A stretch of 64,000 nucleotides of DNA from Notolepis coatsorum (lineage: Eukaryota > Chordata > Actinopteri > Aulopiformes > Paralepididae). This document shows positions 31,877 to 41,507 of the stretch, in pieces. The DNA lies in the NCBI GenBank assembly GCA_963971535.1, contig OZ020594.1:118331127-118395126 (forward strand), in the 5' to 3' direction. Positions within the stretch are counted from its first letter, which is position 1. Each line of letters starts with the position of its first letter. The position numbers and the translations under genes are program-made. The notes beneath the pieces were generated by a model. That model worked only from the letters and a program-made list of their open reading frames with translations, was not told the DNA's origin and searched no databases.

Positions 31877-32479
31877 CTTCTGTGGTTGTTGATGTCTGTA
31901 GAATAGATCGTTGGTGAACAACTAACTTTAGGTTAGTTTTAACGTTAGCTAGCAGCAGGGATGGACGCCTTTGTGCAAATGCAGGCAGCTACAGGCACTC
32001 GAGGTCGAGGAAGAGCTGCTGAATTTAATCGGCAGGAGAGAGAGCTCGTCAAAGCCGGATATATCCCTGTGGCTGTGGTTGTAGGCACGAAAATGCAGCC
32101 CGAACTACCCGTTATATTAAATTAATTGATTGCTGTTTAACTTGTCCGTGTCCAGTCCTTGTAAACAATGATGCATGTAATTATATTAACACTTTAACTG
32201 CCGGGAACGTGTTTAGGCATCTTTCCTAGCCATGCTCAAGTTGCAGAGGACGCCGTAAATCGTCTTTGATATCAATATTTCAAAAATCTGTGATCGGAAT
32301 CATATTTCCCCTCTGCAGCCTTGAGACACACTGCTGATCTCCTCTCAACCCTCTAGCGGTTCAAGAGCGCCATCTGGTGGCCGATCGGCAGATCGAAACC
32401 GGATGTCAACCTTTGAACCGGCAGGACTCACTCCATATGTGGTCCGGGCACTCGCTAATGTTAGAGAGACTCCGTCTTC

Positions 32480-33378
32480 TGTAACGGAAAAATATCTATG
32501 ATAACAAGAGAGCTGTTGAAATAAAGATGAAAACTGCAAAACAAATACGTTTGTTCGTTTTTAATACGGCCGGACACAATGTAACAATACAAACAAGTTG
32601 CAATGTCAGAAAGTGTGATGATACTCTGGTCTCTCAACATTATATACTCTAGTTCTTGGGGTTCCGCCTCCTCCTCCTCCTCCTCCTCTTCTTGCTGTGT
32701 CAGGGTGCTTGTGTGTGTGCGTGCATGCGCACATGCATGTGTGTGCATGTGTGAGCGTGTCTATGTGTGTGTGTTGCAGACGTGTGTGTGGGCGTGTGTG
32801 TGTGTTTTCAGGAAGTGAAAATGGCACAGCCTGCGGTTTGGCGTGTATGGCTTGGAGGAGAAGGGGGGGTTGAACCGTGAACTTGACAGTTGGAGGTGTC
32901 GTAAATACGTTGTCAGTTAGTTTCATAGGTTAGTTCCATAGGATACTTCTGCTTATCAGAGATCACAAAAGAGTCAAGTGTCTGGTTCTTGTGTTGCAAT
33001 GAACATTGTGAAATCTTGGTACATACATCCGGCCGTTTGGAACAAAGGGCATTATGTGCTTTAGCATGAGAACACGAACAGGCCATGGTCTCAGGCATAC
33101 CACGTTTGCACAATGGGCCCTACGGCCGTTATAGGCACAGAGCTGGGATTGTGGACGCAGTATTTAGTCGTATATCAAAAGGGCTATTCTCATTTGGGGT
33201 GTCATACGAATTGTTAACAGGTTAAGGTCTCAGATATGGTACATATTGTGTCGAGGTCACATGATAAAACACAGGACGTCAAGATGTCACGAAGGCAGAC
33301 ACAGTATAGTTAGTGTCTAAGGTCAATGTATTCTTTAGGTATGTAATGCAAAACATGTTAATTGATATTTCCATTACA
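32480..33378 (-). repeat. ERV 3' LTR (899 bp)
   Basis: In sense TGTAATGGAAATATC to TTTCCGTTACA. It includes a (TCC)n run at 32668-32690 and GT-rich stretches. The sense TATATAA lies at 32640-32646. Confidence 0.95.
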
Positions 33379-33393
33379 ACTCCACCCTTTTGA
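33379..33393 (-). promoter_or_regulatory. ERV polypurine tract
   Basis: In sense CAAAAGGGTGGAGT sits directly before the 3' LTR start TGTAATGG. This is the plus-strand primer of reverse transcription. Confidence 0.8.
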
Positions 33394-34103
33394 TAATTTA
33401 CTTATCAACAAAGTGAGAAGAAATATGAATTAACATGCCAAGACCGCGAAACAAAGGGAACCAAACACAATACCGGAGTGAGCACAACAGCAAAAAAAAA
33501 ATCAAACATAGCCACCAACGATTAACATAGTCCCTAAAGAGCAAGCAAACGTAACACAAAGCAAATCCAAACATAGTCTACAAGGATTAACAAAACACAA
33601 CATCTAAAAACAAAGCAAAGCAAACATAGCCTCTAAAGAACATATCCAAAACAATCGTAAAAAAAAGGTAATAAAAAATAGAAGGCACATGAGGTAGATT
33701 GTGTTATACCAGAAAAATGTGGCACACATGAGGTAGAATAAAAGTAAGCGACAGTGTTAACACAGGGTCATCGCATCAGTTCTAGCGTACTTACTCCAAC
33801 ATAAATAAAAGAAAGGCGCCAAAACCGAAAGAAGACCCGTATTGTGATATCAACAGAATGGTTGTAAGTTTGTGTGGGACGTGGCGAGGTGAAAAACATT
33901 ATGATCAGGCTCTTACAGTATGGCAGAGTCAACATACGCCAGCGCACTGTACAGAGTCGGATAACAATCCTTACGCGTCATCTCCAGTCTCATGTAGTTG
34001 AATGGTCTCAAAAAACTCCCATCAGTTTTAGCCCCTCACCAACACAATCAAACATGTCAGCCCACTGCGTGGAGAGGCTGATAACAAATGTAACAACAAT
34101 GGT
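33394..34103 (-). other. ERV sequence after env, no gene seen
   Basis: About 700 bp without a convincing frame. The plus strand at 33480-33670 is A-rich with repeated AAAGCAAA and AACATAG motifs. No accessory gene was recognised. Confidence 0.5.
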
Positions 34104-36503
34104 TCACTCTCCATCTCCAATTTTACGCAGTTGAATGGCTTCAACACCCTGTTCAGAATCAGAGTCAGAGTCGCTGAGCAACTCGAGGATTGTATCAGCA
34201 GATGCATACTTGGAGTGAACGTATATCTGACGATGGAGAAGGGTGGTAGTGACAGTACGTGCGATAGAGCGTGTCAATATGCCGCGCGCGCAAGGGACAA
34301 CACAACAGGCGCACAGAGCGACAAGGCCGACTAGGGAGACGAGAGCTGCCATGAGAGCCAGGGCGAGAGCCTTATATTTACCGAACGTGTTTGCAAGCCA
34401 GGAGGTCAGGGAAGTGTCAACGCCAGAGTTAACGGACATCTCTGTCCTGAGGGAGCGCAGGCCTTCCAAGGCTCTAGCTACTGAGCCGTCCGGGGCCGTC
34501 GAATTGGGGATGTACGTGCAGCAACTGTCTGAGAACATTACGCAGACGCCACCCTTTTCGGCCAGTAGCATGTCGAGGGCCATCCTATTTTGAAAGGCCA
34601 TAGTGGAGGTGGCGTGCAGTTGTTCGGCCAGCCCTTCCAGGGCATCAAGGGTATGATTTATGAAGATTTGTTGATTAAAAAATATGTAATTCAACCACGC
34701 TACATTCTTTGATACGGTAATGATAGGGAAGAGTGCCTCAATACCCGCCCAAACCTCGTTGCGTGCCTTGAATTCATCAGGGACCCCACGCGGAACTCCA
34801 ATAGCGCCAATATACACACGGGCATCCATGGAGCCTCTGGGGGTGAGAGAGCGACGCATACGGCTGATGTCAGGTTTATCAGGAGAAACGGTGCCAATAG
34901 CGACAGGAAGCACCAACATAACGGGAGTACAGGTGCCAGTCCAGTTAGCGGGGAGGACCTGGATTAATTTAACACGCGAGCCACAAGCCCACCAGACGTC
35001 AGCTCTAGGTCTGCTGGAGGAGTTGAATGAGGCCAGAGTGGGGGTATAGGCAGGAGACTCATCGAGGCCGGGAATTAGCGTAGAGGTACCATTAGCGTGC
35101 ATATGCCAAGTGTAGACGCAATACGGGAAACGACCTCTGAAGCGGCCTTGGCCAAGTCTATGTGCAGAGAAACACTCATAGACACCGCGGGCAAATTTAG
35201 CAGGGGGTGGGGCAGCGGGTTCAGTTGGGGTGGGTAACAGCAGTAGTGTGGAGCATATGCCGTGGGGCAGAGTTAGGGAAGGCTTGTCAGCTTCCAGGAG
35301 ACATCGCACACCGTTGAGGGATGAGGTAGAGTTAAGGGGATAAGGGGATGTGATGAGAGTGGGTTTGCTAGTAGCACAAATATAGCATTCAGCACCGTTG
35401 GCGTGCTGAGCCGCGGTATATGTTGCCCATTTCATCCACTGATTTTCATTAGAGTTATCAGTCTCGAAAGCAATTGTCTCTAGTGTGTCCTGGAAGTCTA
35501 ACACGCGACCCCGCACTTTAACAGAGTTACTCTTATCCTTAGGACCGTCTGTCACAGCTTGGACGACTGTCGGGGGTCCAAAGGTAGTGCGTAGTAGGGG
35601 GCGAACGATGAGTGTGAGTTCCTGATATATGTCGGCCGCGCCAGGTTTATCTATAGCACACCAGTATTTCCCACCGTCGTTCATCTGTACGTTGCGGATT
35701 ACGATCTGGAAGGAATTCCCGATCGATGCTGGTATTAGGGAATAAGAGCTAGCCGACGGTAGGGCAGTAGATACTATGATATCTGCTGTTTTGCAAGGAT
35801 CCCTGCAGAAATACCTGGGGACCATGCTAGAACCGTAGTTTGTAAAAGGCCCACACCTAAATGCTGAGGTGGTGCCTTGGATCAGAACGTAACGCTTGGG
35901 GGGTGTAGCATGGCTGGAGGCGAGAGGAATGGGGGCGATGACGAGGGCAACAAGCGCCAGTGTGAGGTGAGAGAGGCCTATGGACTGTGTGCCGCGACGT
36001 AAGTGGCGTGGGAGAGGGATGGGATAAAAAGGGATGGGAGGGGGAGGTGGAGGGGTAGAGTCTGCAGCACGTGGCGCACTCAGTGCCGCGAGCGAGCTGG
36101 GTGACAAATTCAGTGCCGCGAGTGAACGGGAGTCGGTGTCTAAGGGTGTGTTTAAAGGGGGCGTGGGGGACGGAGGTGTGGGTGGCGGAGCCAGGGGTGT
36201 ATTAGTGCGCGGGGCACAGGGGAAATTCATGATAACGGACACCATACGTACCGCTAGAATGACACAGATGGTGATTGAGATGGAGATTCCTGCACACATC
36301 AATATGACGATCAGAGACGTACATTCGTTGTGTGGTGTCATTTTATAGGCCCACCTGTCAAAAAACATTTCCGGAACACCAAACCAAATCAAAGGAGATA
36401 TTACCAGTGTTAAAGACAAGGAACAAAATAACATTGACAGTCGTGTGTGTCGGTCTAGGAATCGTATTCTGCCTTTGCTGTCTTCACCTCTGTCGCCGGG
36501 CAT
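34104..36503 (-). CDS. env: ERV envelope glycoprotein with an immunoglobulin-like domain
   Basis: 799 codons, open. Residues 1-200 are an unusual leader: two hydrophobic segments (around 22-42 and 62-88), a proline-rich stretch (about 100-165), and a signal-peptide-like segment (LTLALVALVIAPIPLA) just before the surface subunit. Residues about 203-300 look like a V-type Ig domain: FRCG, then YFCRDPCK, then NDGGKYWCA (the DxGxYxC hallmark), closest in pattern to CD300/pIgR proteins. A CYIC motif lies downstream. A furin-like RMRR site is near 550, a helical region and CX6CC (CVMFSDSCC) near 657, a membrane span near 724-746, and an acidic cytoplasmic tail (SDSDSDSEQ). The real start may be set by splicing. 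The protein mediates receptor binding and fusion in this virus class. Confidence 0.88.
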   Translation of the reverse strand: MPGDRGEDSKGRIRFLDRHTRLSMLFCSLSLTLVISPLIWFGVPEMFFDRWAYKMTPHNECTSLIVILMCAGISISITICVILAVRMVSVIMNFPCAPRTNTPLAPPPTPPSPTPPLNTPLDTDSRSLAALNLSPSSLAALSAPRAADSTPPPPPPIPFYPIPLPRHLRRGTQSIGLSHLTLALVALVIAPIPLASSHATPPKRYVLIQGTTSAFRCGPFTNYGSSMVPRYFCRDPCKTADIIVSTALPSASSYSLIPASIGNSFQIVIRNVQMNDGGKYWCAIDKPGAADIYQELTLIVRPLLRTTFGPPTVVQAVTDGPKDKSNSVKVRGRVLDFQDTLETIAFETDNSNENQWMKWATYTAAQHANGAECYICATSKPTLITSPYPLNSTSSLNGVRCLLEADKPSLTLPHGICSTLLLLPTPTEPAAPPPAKFARGVYECFSAHRLGQGRFRGRFPYCVYTWHMHANGTSTLIPGLDESPAYTPTLASFNSSSRPRADVWWACGSRVKLIQVLPANWTGTCTPVMLVLPVAIGTVSPDKPDISRMRRSLTPRGSMDARVYIGAIGVPRGVPDEFKARNEVWAGIEALFPIITVSKNVAWLNYIFFNQQIFINHTLDALEGLAEQLHATSTMAFQNRMALDMLLAEKGGVCVMFSDSCCTYIPNSTAPDGSVARALEGLRSLRTEMSVNSGVDTSLTSWLANTFGKYKALALALMAALVSLVGLVALCACCVVPCARGILTRSIARTVTTTLLHRQIYVHSKYASADTILELLSDSDSDSEQGVEAIQLRKIGDGE

Positions 36504-36548
36504 GTCTTTCTGTCGTTCGTGCAGGGGACGTTTTTGACTAGAGTGGGA

Positions 36549-36606
<58 letters not shown>

Positions 36607-36794
36607 ATTTCACAGTATATGTTTTCGGAGGGAGGCAGGGGAAGAGGGTCACAGTGTTCGTGGTAGATTGTTCAGGTGTCGTAACAGTGTTTATTTATTA
36701 GAGGAAAAAGGGAGGAGGTGTACAAGCGGGAGTGAGAGGAGGGGATTTTAGGCTCTTCTTTGGAAAAGGATCAGACGGTAGAGCAGCGCGTGGT
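36504..36794 (-). other. pol-env spacer with (GA)n microsatellite
   Basis: Contains a (GA)n run at 36552-36604 and no frame. A splice acceptor for env mRNA would be expected near here, but none can be fixed by eye. Confidence 0.6.
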
Positions 36795-39700
36795 TCACAC
36801 GCTGGGTGGGGGACGAAGTGCTGGCCTGCTGCGCGTCTGATACGGGTGCCTTGGAGATGCGGGGGGAGTGTGCAGAGGAGTAGGCCCGGGGGTCACTGAC
36901 GGGGTCGCTGCAGGCTGTGGGTTGACCTCTGCAGCTTGTGGATCGGCCTCTGCAGCCGTGGGGGTGGTCGCTGGTTGGCTGGGTTTTGGTGGTGGCACCT
37001 TCCTGCAGTGATGTACGTGGACCCAGGAGGGTCGCTCAGCCACCTTCACGGCGGTGTGTGTCGTCAGCAGGACCTGGAAGGGTCCCAGCCACCGTTCGGA
37101 GTTCCACTGCTTCCGGCGGAAGTTTTTGATGGTCACGAAATCCCCTGGTTGGATCTGATGGAGTGGAGAAGAGGCTGGGTTGGGTAGCGCCGCCTCTACC
37201 TGAGATCTTATGTTGAAGAGAGATCTGGAAAGATTGATACAGTATGTTAACAGTTGATCCTCACATAAGCCTGTGGAGGGAAGGGGGGGACTCGGAGGAC
37301 CTACTCCCACGGAAGGGGGAACGGCGAAAAGGGTTTCATAGGGAGACAGGCCTGTGCGATTTCTTTTCCTCATTCTCATATACATGAGGGCCAGGGGCAA
37401 GACTTTAGTCCATGGCAGCCCTGTCTCTGCACATATTTTAGCCAGTTTGTTTTTCAGGCTCTGGTTTTCGCGCTCAACGGCGCCGCCACTGGCCGCATGA
37501 TAGCCACAGTGGTACCTGACGTCAAACCCCAGGTAATTGCTAACCTCGGTCAAGGCCTGATTCACAAAGTGACTTCCGTTGTCGCTTGACACGCGAGACA
37601 CTAACCCCCAGCGTGGAAAAATCTCTGTCAGGAGTGCTTTGGCCACTGTGGCAGCAGTGGCGTGTTTGGCGGGGAAAGCCTCCACCCATTTTGACCACAT
37701 ATCAACGATAACAAGACAATATTTCTTGTTTTCAGATGGGGAGAGCTCGATAAAGTCCATCATGAGATGTTCAAATGGCCGTGTGGGTTTCTGGTGAGCC
37801 GCCGGGGTGGTTTTAATACCGCGTGCTATGTTGTGGTTCGCACATATGACACAGTTTCTACAATAATCGCGTGCTGCGACAGAGAAACCTTTGGTGAACC
37901 ATCGAGAAGTGATCTCCCTTAACATAGCTCCCTTTGATGCATGGTCACGGCCATGGCTTAGCTTGCAATATGGGAGGAAAAGTGTTTTTGGAAGACATGG
38001 TCTAGAATTGGGGCCAAGCCAAATGTTCCGTGTGCAGTGTGCGCCTGCTTTAGTCCAAATGTCCTTCTCTGCTTGTGTGGCGTTGCGCTGAATGTGAAGT
38101 AGGTCCTTCCTGTCAGGGGTGTGTGTGTTTGACTCAGGCGCTGTCTGTACTAAAGTCACTGTCACAGGGGCTCCTTCCCGTTGAGGAAGTGGAGCGGTGC
38201 CTGCTAAAGGAGCCCCATCTTCAAATGGAAGTGTGGAGGCGCTTTTAGCGGCAGCATCTGCTCGAGCGTTTCCCTTAGAAATGCTGTCCGTCTGGTTGCT
38301 ATGAGCAACGCATTTGCAGACAGCAATTTTGGTAGGTAGCAAAATGGCTTCTAACAAATTTTTTATTTTGTCATGGTGTTGAATGTGTTTGCCAGATGAG
38401 GTGAGAAACCCTCTGTGTTTCCATAGCGCCCCAAAATCGTGTGTTACCCCAAAACAGTATCTGCTATCTGTGAAGATATTTGTTGTTTTGCCTTTCGCCG
38501 CAACACATGCATGGGTGAGAGCTATTAGCTCGGCGGCCTGTGCAGAATAATGATGAGGCAGAGGTCCAGAAATCACATTACCATGGTCAGAGACAACCGC
38601 AAACCCTGCCCTGGCACGGCCCGTGGCAGGGTCTCTGGAGGCAGAGCCATCAACATACAATATAAGATCAGGATTAGACATTGGTACAGATGACAAATCA
38701 GGCCTGGGTGTACACAGAATATTGATTTCCTGCACACAATGGTGTGGTTCTCCGTCCATGGGCCCTGGAAGCAGGGTTGCTGGGTTTAGAGGCCCACATC
38801 TTTTAACAGTAACATTTGGCAGATCTAATAGCGTTGTGTGATATCTCAGCCATCTCTGAGCTGTTAAGTGTGAGGTTTTGTGCTCACTCAGGATGTGTGC
38901 CACAGCGTGTGGGACGAGGAGGAGCAGCTCTGTGTAACCGACAATATCCTGTGAAGCGGTTATTGCGCGTTCTGCTGCCGCCACCGCTCGAAGGCACGGT
39001 GGCAGCCCTCGCGCCACAGCGTCTAGTTTGGTTGAGAAGAAACCTACAGGCCGCAATCTGTCGCCATGTTGCTGTAGGAGCACAGAGGTCATGCAGCCAT
39101 TTTTCTCATCAACAGCCTGTGTAAAAGGCTGGTCTGGGTTAGGCAGGCCCAACGTGGGTGCACTTTGTAAAAAAAATTTCAGTGTTACAAAAGATTGTTC
39201 CGCCTCAGGGGTCCATTCAATTCGGCCCTGAGCATTGAGGCCTTTGCCATGTATGAGGGAGCTTAGAGGCATTTCAATGGCCGCGTAATTTGGAATGTAT
39301 GTTCTGCAATACGAGCAGATTCCGAGGAAACTCATCATATTTTTCTTCGTTATCGGGCGTGGAAGGTCGACAATTGCTGCCACACGTTTTGGAGACAGGG
39401 ATTTGCCCTCCGGTGTGATTATGTGACCAAGGAATGTGACTTCTTGTGACACAAACTGGAGTTTTGAGAGGCTTGCCTTATGACCCTCTGCCGCCAGGTG
39501 GTGCAGTAGTTTCAGGGTGTCTGCAGTGCATTGTTCCTTTGTGTCAGAACAAACCATGATGTCATCTACGTAAAATAACAAGGCAGAGCCTGGGCCCAAA
39601 GTAAGGGGTCCCAGACTGTCCCTAATAGCAGCACCGTAGATGGATGGGGACGAATGAAAACCCTGGCAGAGACGGGTGAAAGTGTAAGGCCTGCCGTCAA

Positions 39701-41507
39701 AATTAAAGGCAAACCAGTATTGACTGTCTGGGTGTATGGGGATTGAGAAAAAGGCGTTAGACAGATCCACTACTGAAAACCACTTCGACCCGGCCGGGAT
39801 TTGTGACAATATGGTGTAGGGATTAGGAACGTCTGGTGCACGAGAATGGACTGCCTCGTTCACCGCCTGTAGGTCTTGTACAAAGCGCCACTCAACCGGT
39901 TTCCCTGTGTCTCTGATCTTTTTAACGGGGAAAATCGGTGTGCGCACTGGGGAGTCATTACACTGTACAATAACACCAGATTTCAGTAATGATTCAAAAA
40001 CGGGGCGTATGCCATCCAAGGCCTCCTTTTTGAGTGGATACTGTGGTCTGTGAGGGCGAAAATCAGACTTTGGTGTGATGACCACGGGTTGGACATTTCT
40101 AATTAAACCCACATCATATGCCCCTGTTGCCCACAATTGTTCGGGCACCCCTTTAAGGTAGGGGGGTATTTCTGTGTTTAGAAAAATCAATGTGCTCCGG
40201 GGTGGGGGAGTGTCATCAAAAGGTATCTGAGAACATTTCACAGTTGGAATGTATACGGGTGGAAACGTGAGTTTGTGTGTGTCAGACGCAGGTGAATACA
40301 ACACCTGTGGGTTGGGTGTAAACTGCCAATCACAGATGTTTGTACACATGGTCATATATGAAGCCAGGTCTCGCCATGCTTCTGTTCTGTGTCTAGTGAG
40401 GGGGATGTGCAGTTTTACGTTTCCTGCTACGGAATACAAACGGCACTGAGTGGGTGTCAAGTTAACTTCCCCCACAGCTCTGGAGGGGGACCAGAAAATG
40501 CCACTACATTCAATATTTTCTTGTGCAGAATCATGAAAGTCTGTTGCGTAAGTCAAGTCGGGTTCGTGGCTTATGTGAGCAGTGACATGAAGTCTGCTTG
40601 CTTCCATAAGACACGTGTTGTTGTCAAATCGTGCATTCCCTTGTAACACTGTCATCAAATGAGCAGAATGCTCAGGTCCTAGCCACCACTGATAAACTGT
40701 CACTGGGTCAGTCGTGTGTAACTTCAGTAAGGTGTGATATGAGTTCTGTCCGTCAAGTACCACTTTAATACCATCTGAGGTGGAGATCAGACTGATATTC
40801 ATTGCTATCATTAGATCACGGCCGATCAAGTTCACAGGACATGTTTCAGAGCTCAAAAATGAATGTTTGAGTGTCATTTTGACATCACTTGTAGCGTCAG
40901 GGAGACGTGTACAGGAGATTGGTACAGTAAAATACTCCACCTGAGCAACGCCCGAGGCGCCTATATTTACTGTCCAACGTCCACTAAGTTTGGGTTTAGC
41001 AAAATCTTTTGTAGTAAGTATACTACTCGTAGCTCCACTGTCCACAACAAACTTGATTGGCCGATCTTTTATTTGCAAGGTTAATTCAGGCAAGTCGAGA
41101 TGTGCTTCATTTTTATACAAAGAATATGTGGGTTGTACAGGTTCAAAACGATTTTGCAACGTTTGAATAGCATCATCGATCAGTGTGGATGTTAATGCAT
41201 TTTCATTCAGTTGTGATGTGTTTGTGTCTGTGTGTGTGTGTGTAGGTGGTAATGTGTGTTCGTTCAGTTGTGATGTGTTTGTGTCTGTGTGTGGAATCAG
41301 CGTAGGTGTTAATGACTTGTCTGTGTCTGTGTGTATGGTCAGTGTAGATGTTAATGATGTGTTTGTGTCTGTGTGTGTGTGTGTGTGCTTCTCCCCGGCC
41401 GGAGAAAGAATGCAGACATGTGTTGTGTGTGTTTGTACTTTCCTGTCTCCGCTGGACCCCAGTCTCGCGTCTGTCCCCTCGCCGCTTGGATTCCCCACTC
41501 CGGTCAG
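36795..41507 (-). CDS. pol: ERV Pol: protease, reverse transcriptase, RNase H, integrase
   Basis: Open from the codon after the gag UGA to the stop at 36795, about 1570 codons. The first 120 codons are low-complexity, with repeats of HTDTNTS. Then retropepsin (VVDSGATSSIL near residue 151, counted from 41498), RT (FSVVDLSNAFFSIPI; YVDD near 642; FLGHIIT), and RNase H (LYVDGSASR near 946; AELIALTHA; FTDSRYCF). The integrase has an HHCC end (CRNCVICANH), MMDFIEL near 1250, SSDNGSHF near 1304 and AVERENQSL near 1339, giving an intact DDE triad. A WLGPFQVLL tail is near 1471 and a proline-rich end follows. It should be made as a Gag-Pol fusion by readthrough. All catalytic motifs look intact. Confidence 0.93.
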   Translation of the reverse strand: MTGVGNPSGEGTDARLGSSGDRKVQTHTTHVCILSPAGEKHTHTHTDTNTSLTSTLTIHTDTDKSLTPTLIPHTDTNTSQLNEHTLPPTHTHTDTNTSQLNENALTSTLIDDAIQTLQNRFEPVQPTYSLYKNEAHLDLPELTLQIKDRPIKFVVDSGATSSILTTKDFAKPKLSGRWTVNIGASGVAQVEYFTVPISCTRLPDATSDVKMTLKHSFLSSETCPVNLIGRDLMIAMNISLISTSDGIKVVLDGQNSYHTLLKLHTTDPVTVYQWWLGPEHSAHLMTVLQGNARFDNNTCLMEASRLHVTAHISHEPDLTYATDFHDSAQENIECSGIFWSPSRAVGEVNLTPTQCRLYSVAGNVKLHIPLTRHRTEAWRDLASYMTMCTNICDWQFTPNPQVLYSPASDTHKLTFPPVYIPTVKCSQIPFDDTPPPRSTLIFLNTEIPPYLKGVPEQLWATGAYDVGLIRNVQPVVITPKSDFRPHRPQYPLKKEALDGIRPVFESLLKSGVIVQCNDSPVRTPIFPVKKIRDTGKPVEWRFVQDLQAVNEAVHSRAPDVPNPYTILSQIPAGSKWFSVVDLSNAFFSIPIHPDSQYWFAFNFDGRPYTFTRLCQGFHSSPSIYGAAIRDSLGPLTLGPGSALLFYVDDIMVCSDTKEQCTADTLKLLHHLAAEGHKASLSKLQFVSQEVTFLGHIITPEGKSLSPKRVAAIVDLPRPITKKNMMSFLGICSYCRTYIPNYAAIEMPLSSLIHGKGLNAQGRIEWTPEAEQSFVTLKFFLQSAPTLGLPNPDQPFTQAVDEKNGCMTSVLLQQHGDRLRPVGFFSTKLDAVARGLPPCLRAVAAAERAITASQDIVGYTELLLLVPHAVAHILSEHKTSHLTAQRWLRYHTTLLDLPNVTVKRCGPLNPATLLPGPMDGEPHHCVQEINILCTPRPDLSSVPMSNPDLILYVDGSASRDPATGRARAGFAVVSDHGNVISGPLPHHYSAQAAELIALTHACVAAKGKTTNIFTDSRYCFGVTHDFGALWKHRGFLTSSGKHIQHHDKIKNLLEAILLPTKIAVCKCVAHSNQTDSISKGNARADAAAKSASTLPFEDGAPLAGTAPLPQREGAPVTVTLVQTAPESNTHTPDRKDLLHIQRNATQAEKDIWTKAGAHCTRNIWLGPNSRPCLPKTLFLPYCKLSHGRDHASKGAMLREITSRWFTKGFSVAARDYCRNCVICANHNIARGIKTTPAAHQKPTRPFEHLMMDFIELSPSENKKYCLVIVDMWSKWVEAFPAKHATAATVAKALLTEIFPRWGLVSRVSSDNGSHFVNQALTEVSNYLGFDVRYHCGYHAASGGAVERENQSLKNKLAKICAETGLPWTKVLPLALMYMRMRKRNRTGLSPYETLFAVPPSVGVGPPSPPLPSTGLCEDQLLTYCINLSRSLFNIRSQVEAALPNPASSPLHQIQPGDFVTIKNFRRKQWNSERWLGPFQVLLTTHTAVKVAERPSWVHVHHCRKVPPPKPSQPATTPTAAEADPQAAEVNPQPAATPSVTPGPTPLHTPPASPRHPYQTRSRPALRPPPSV

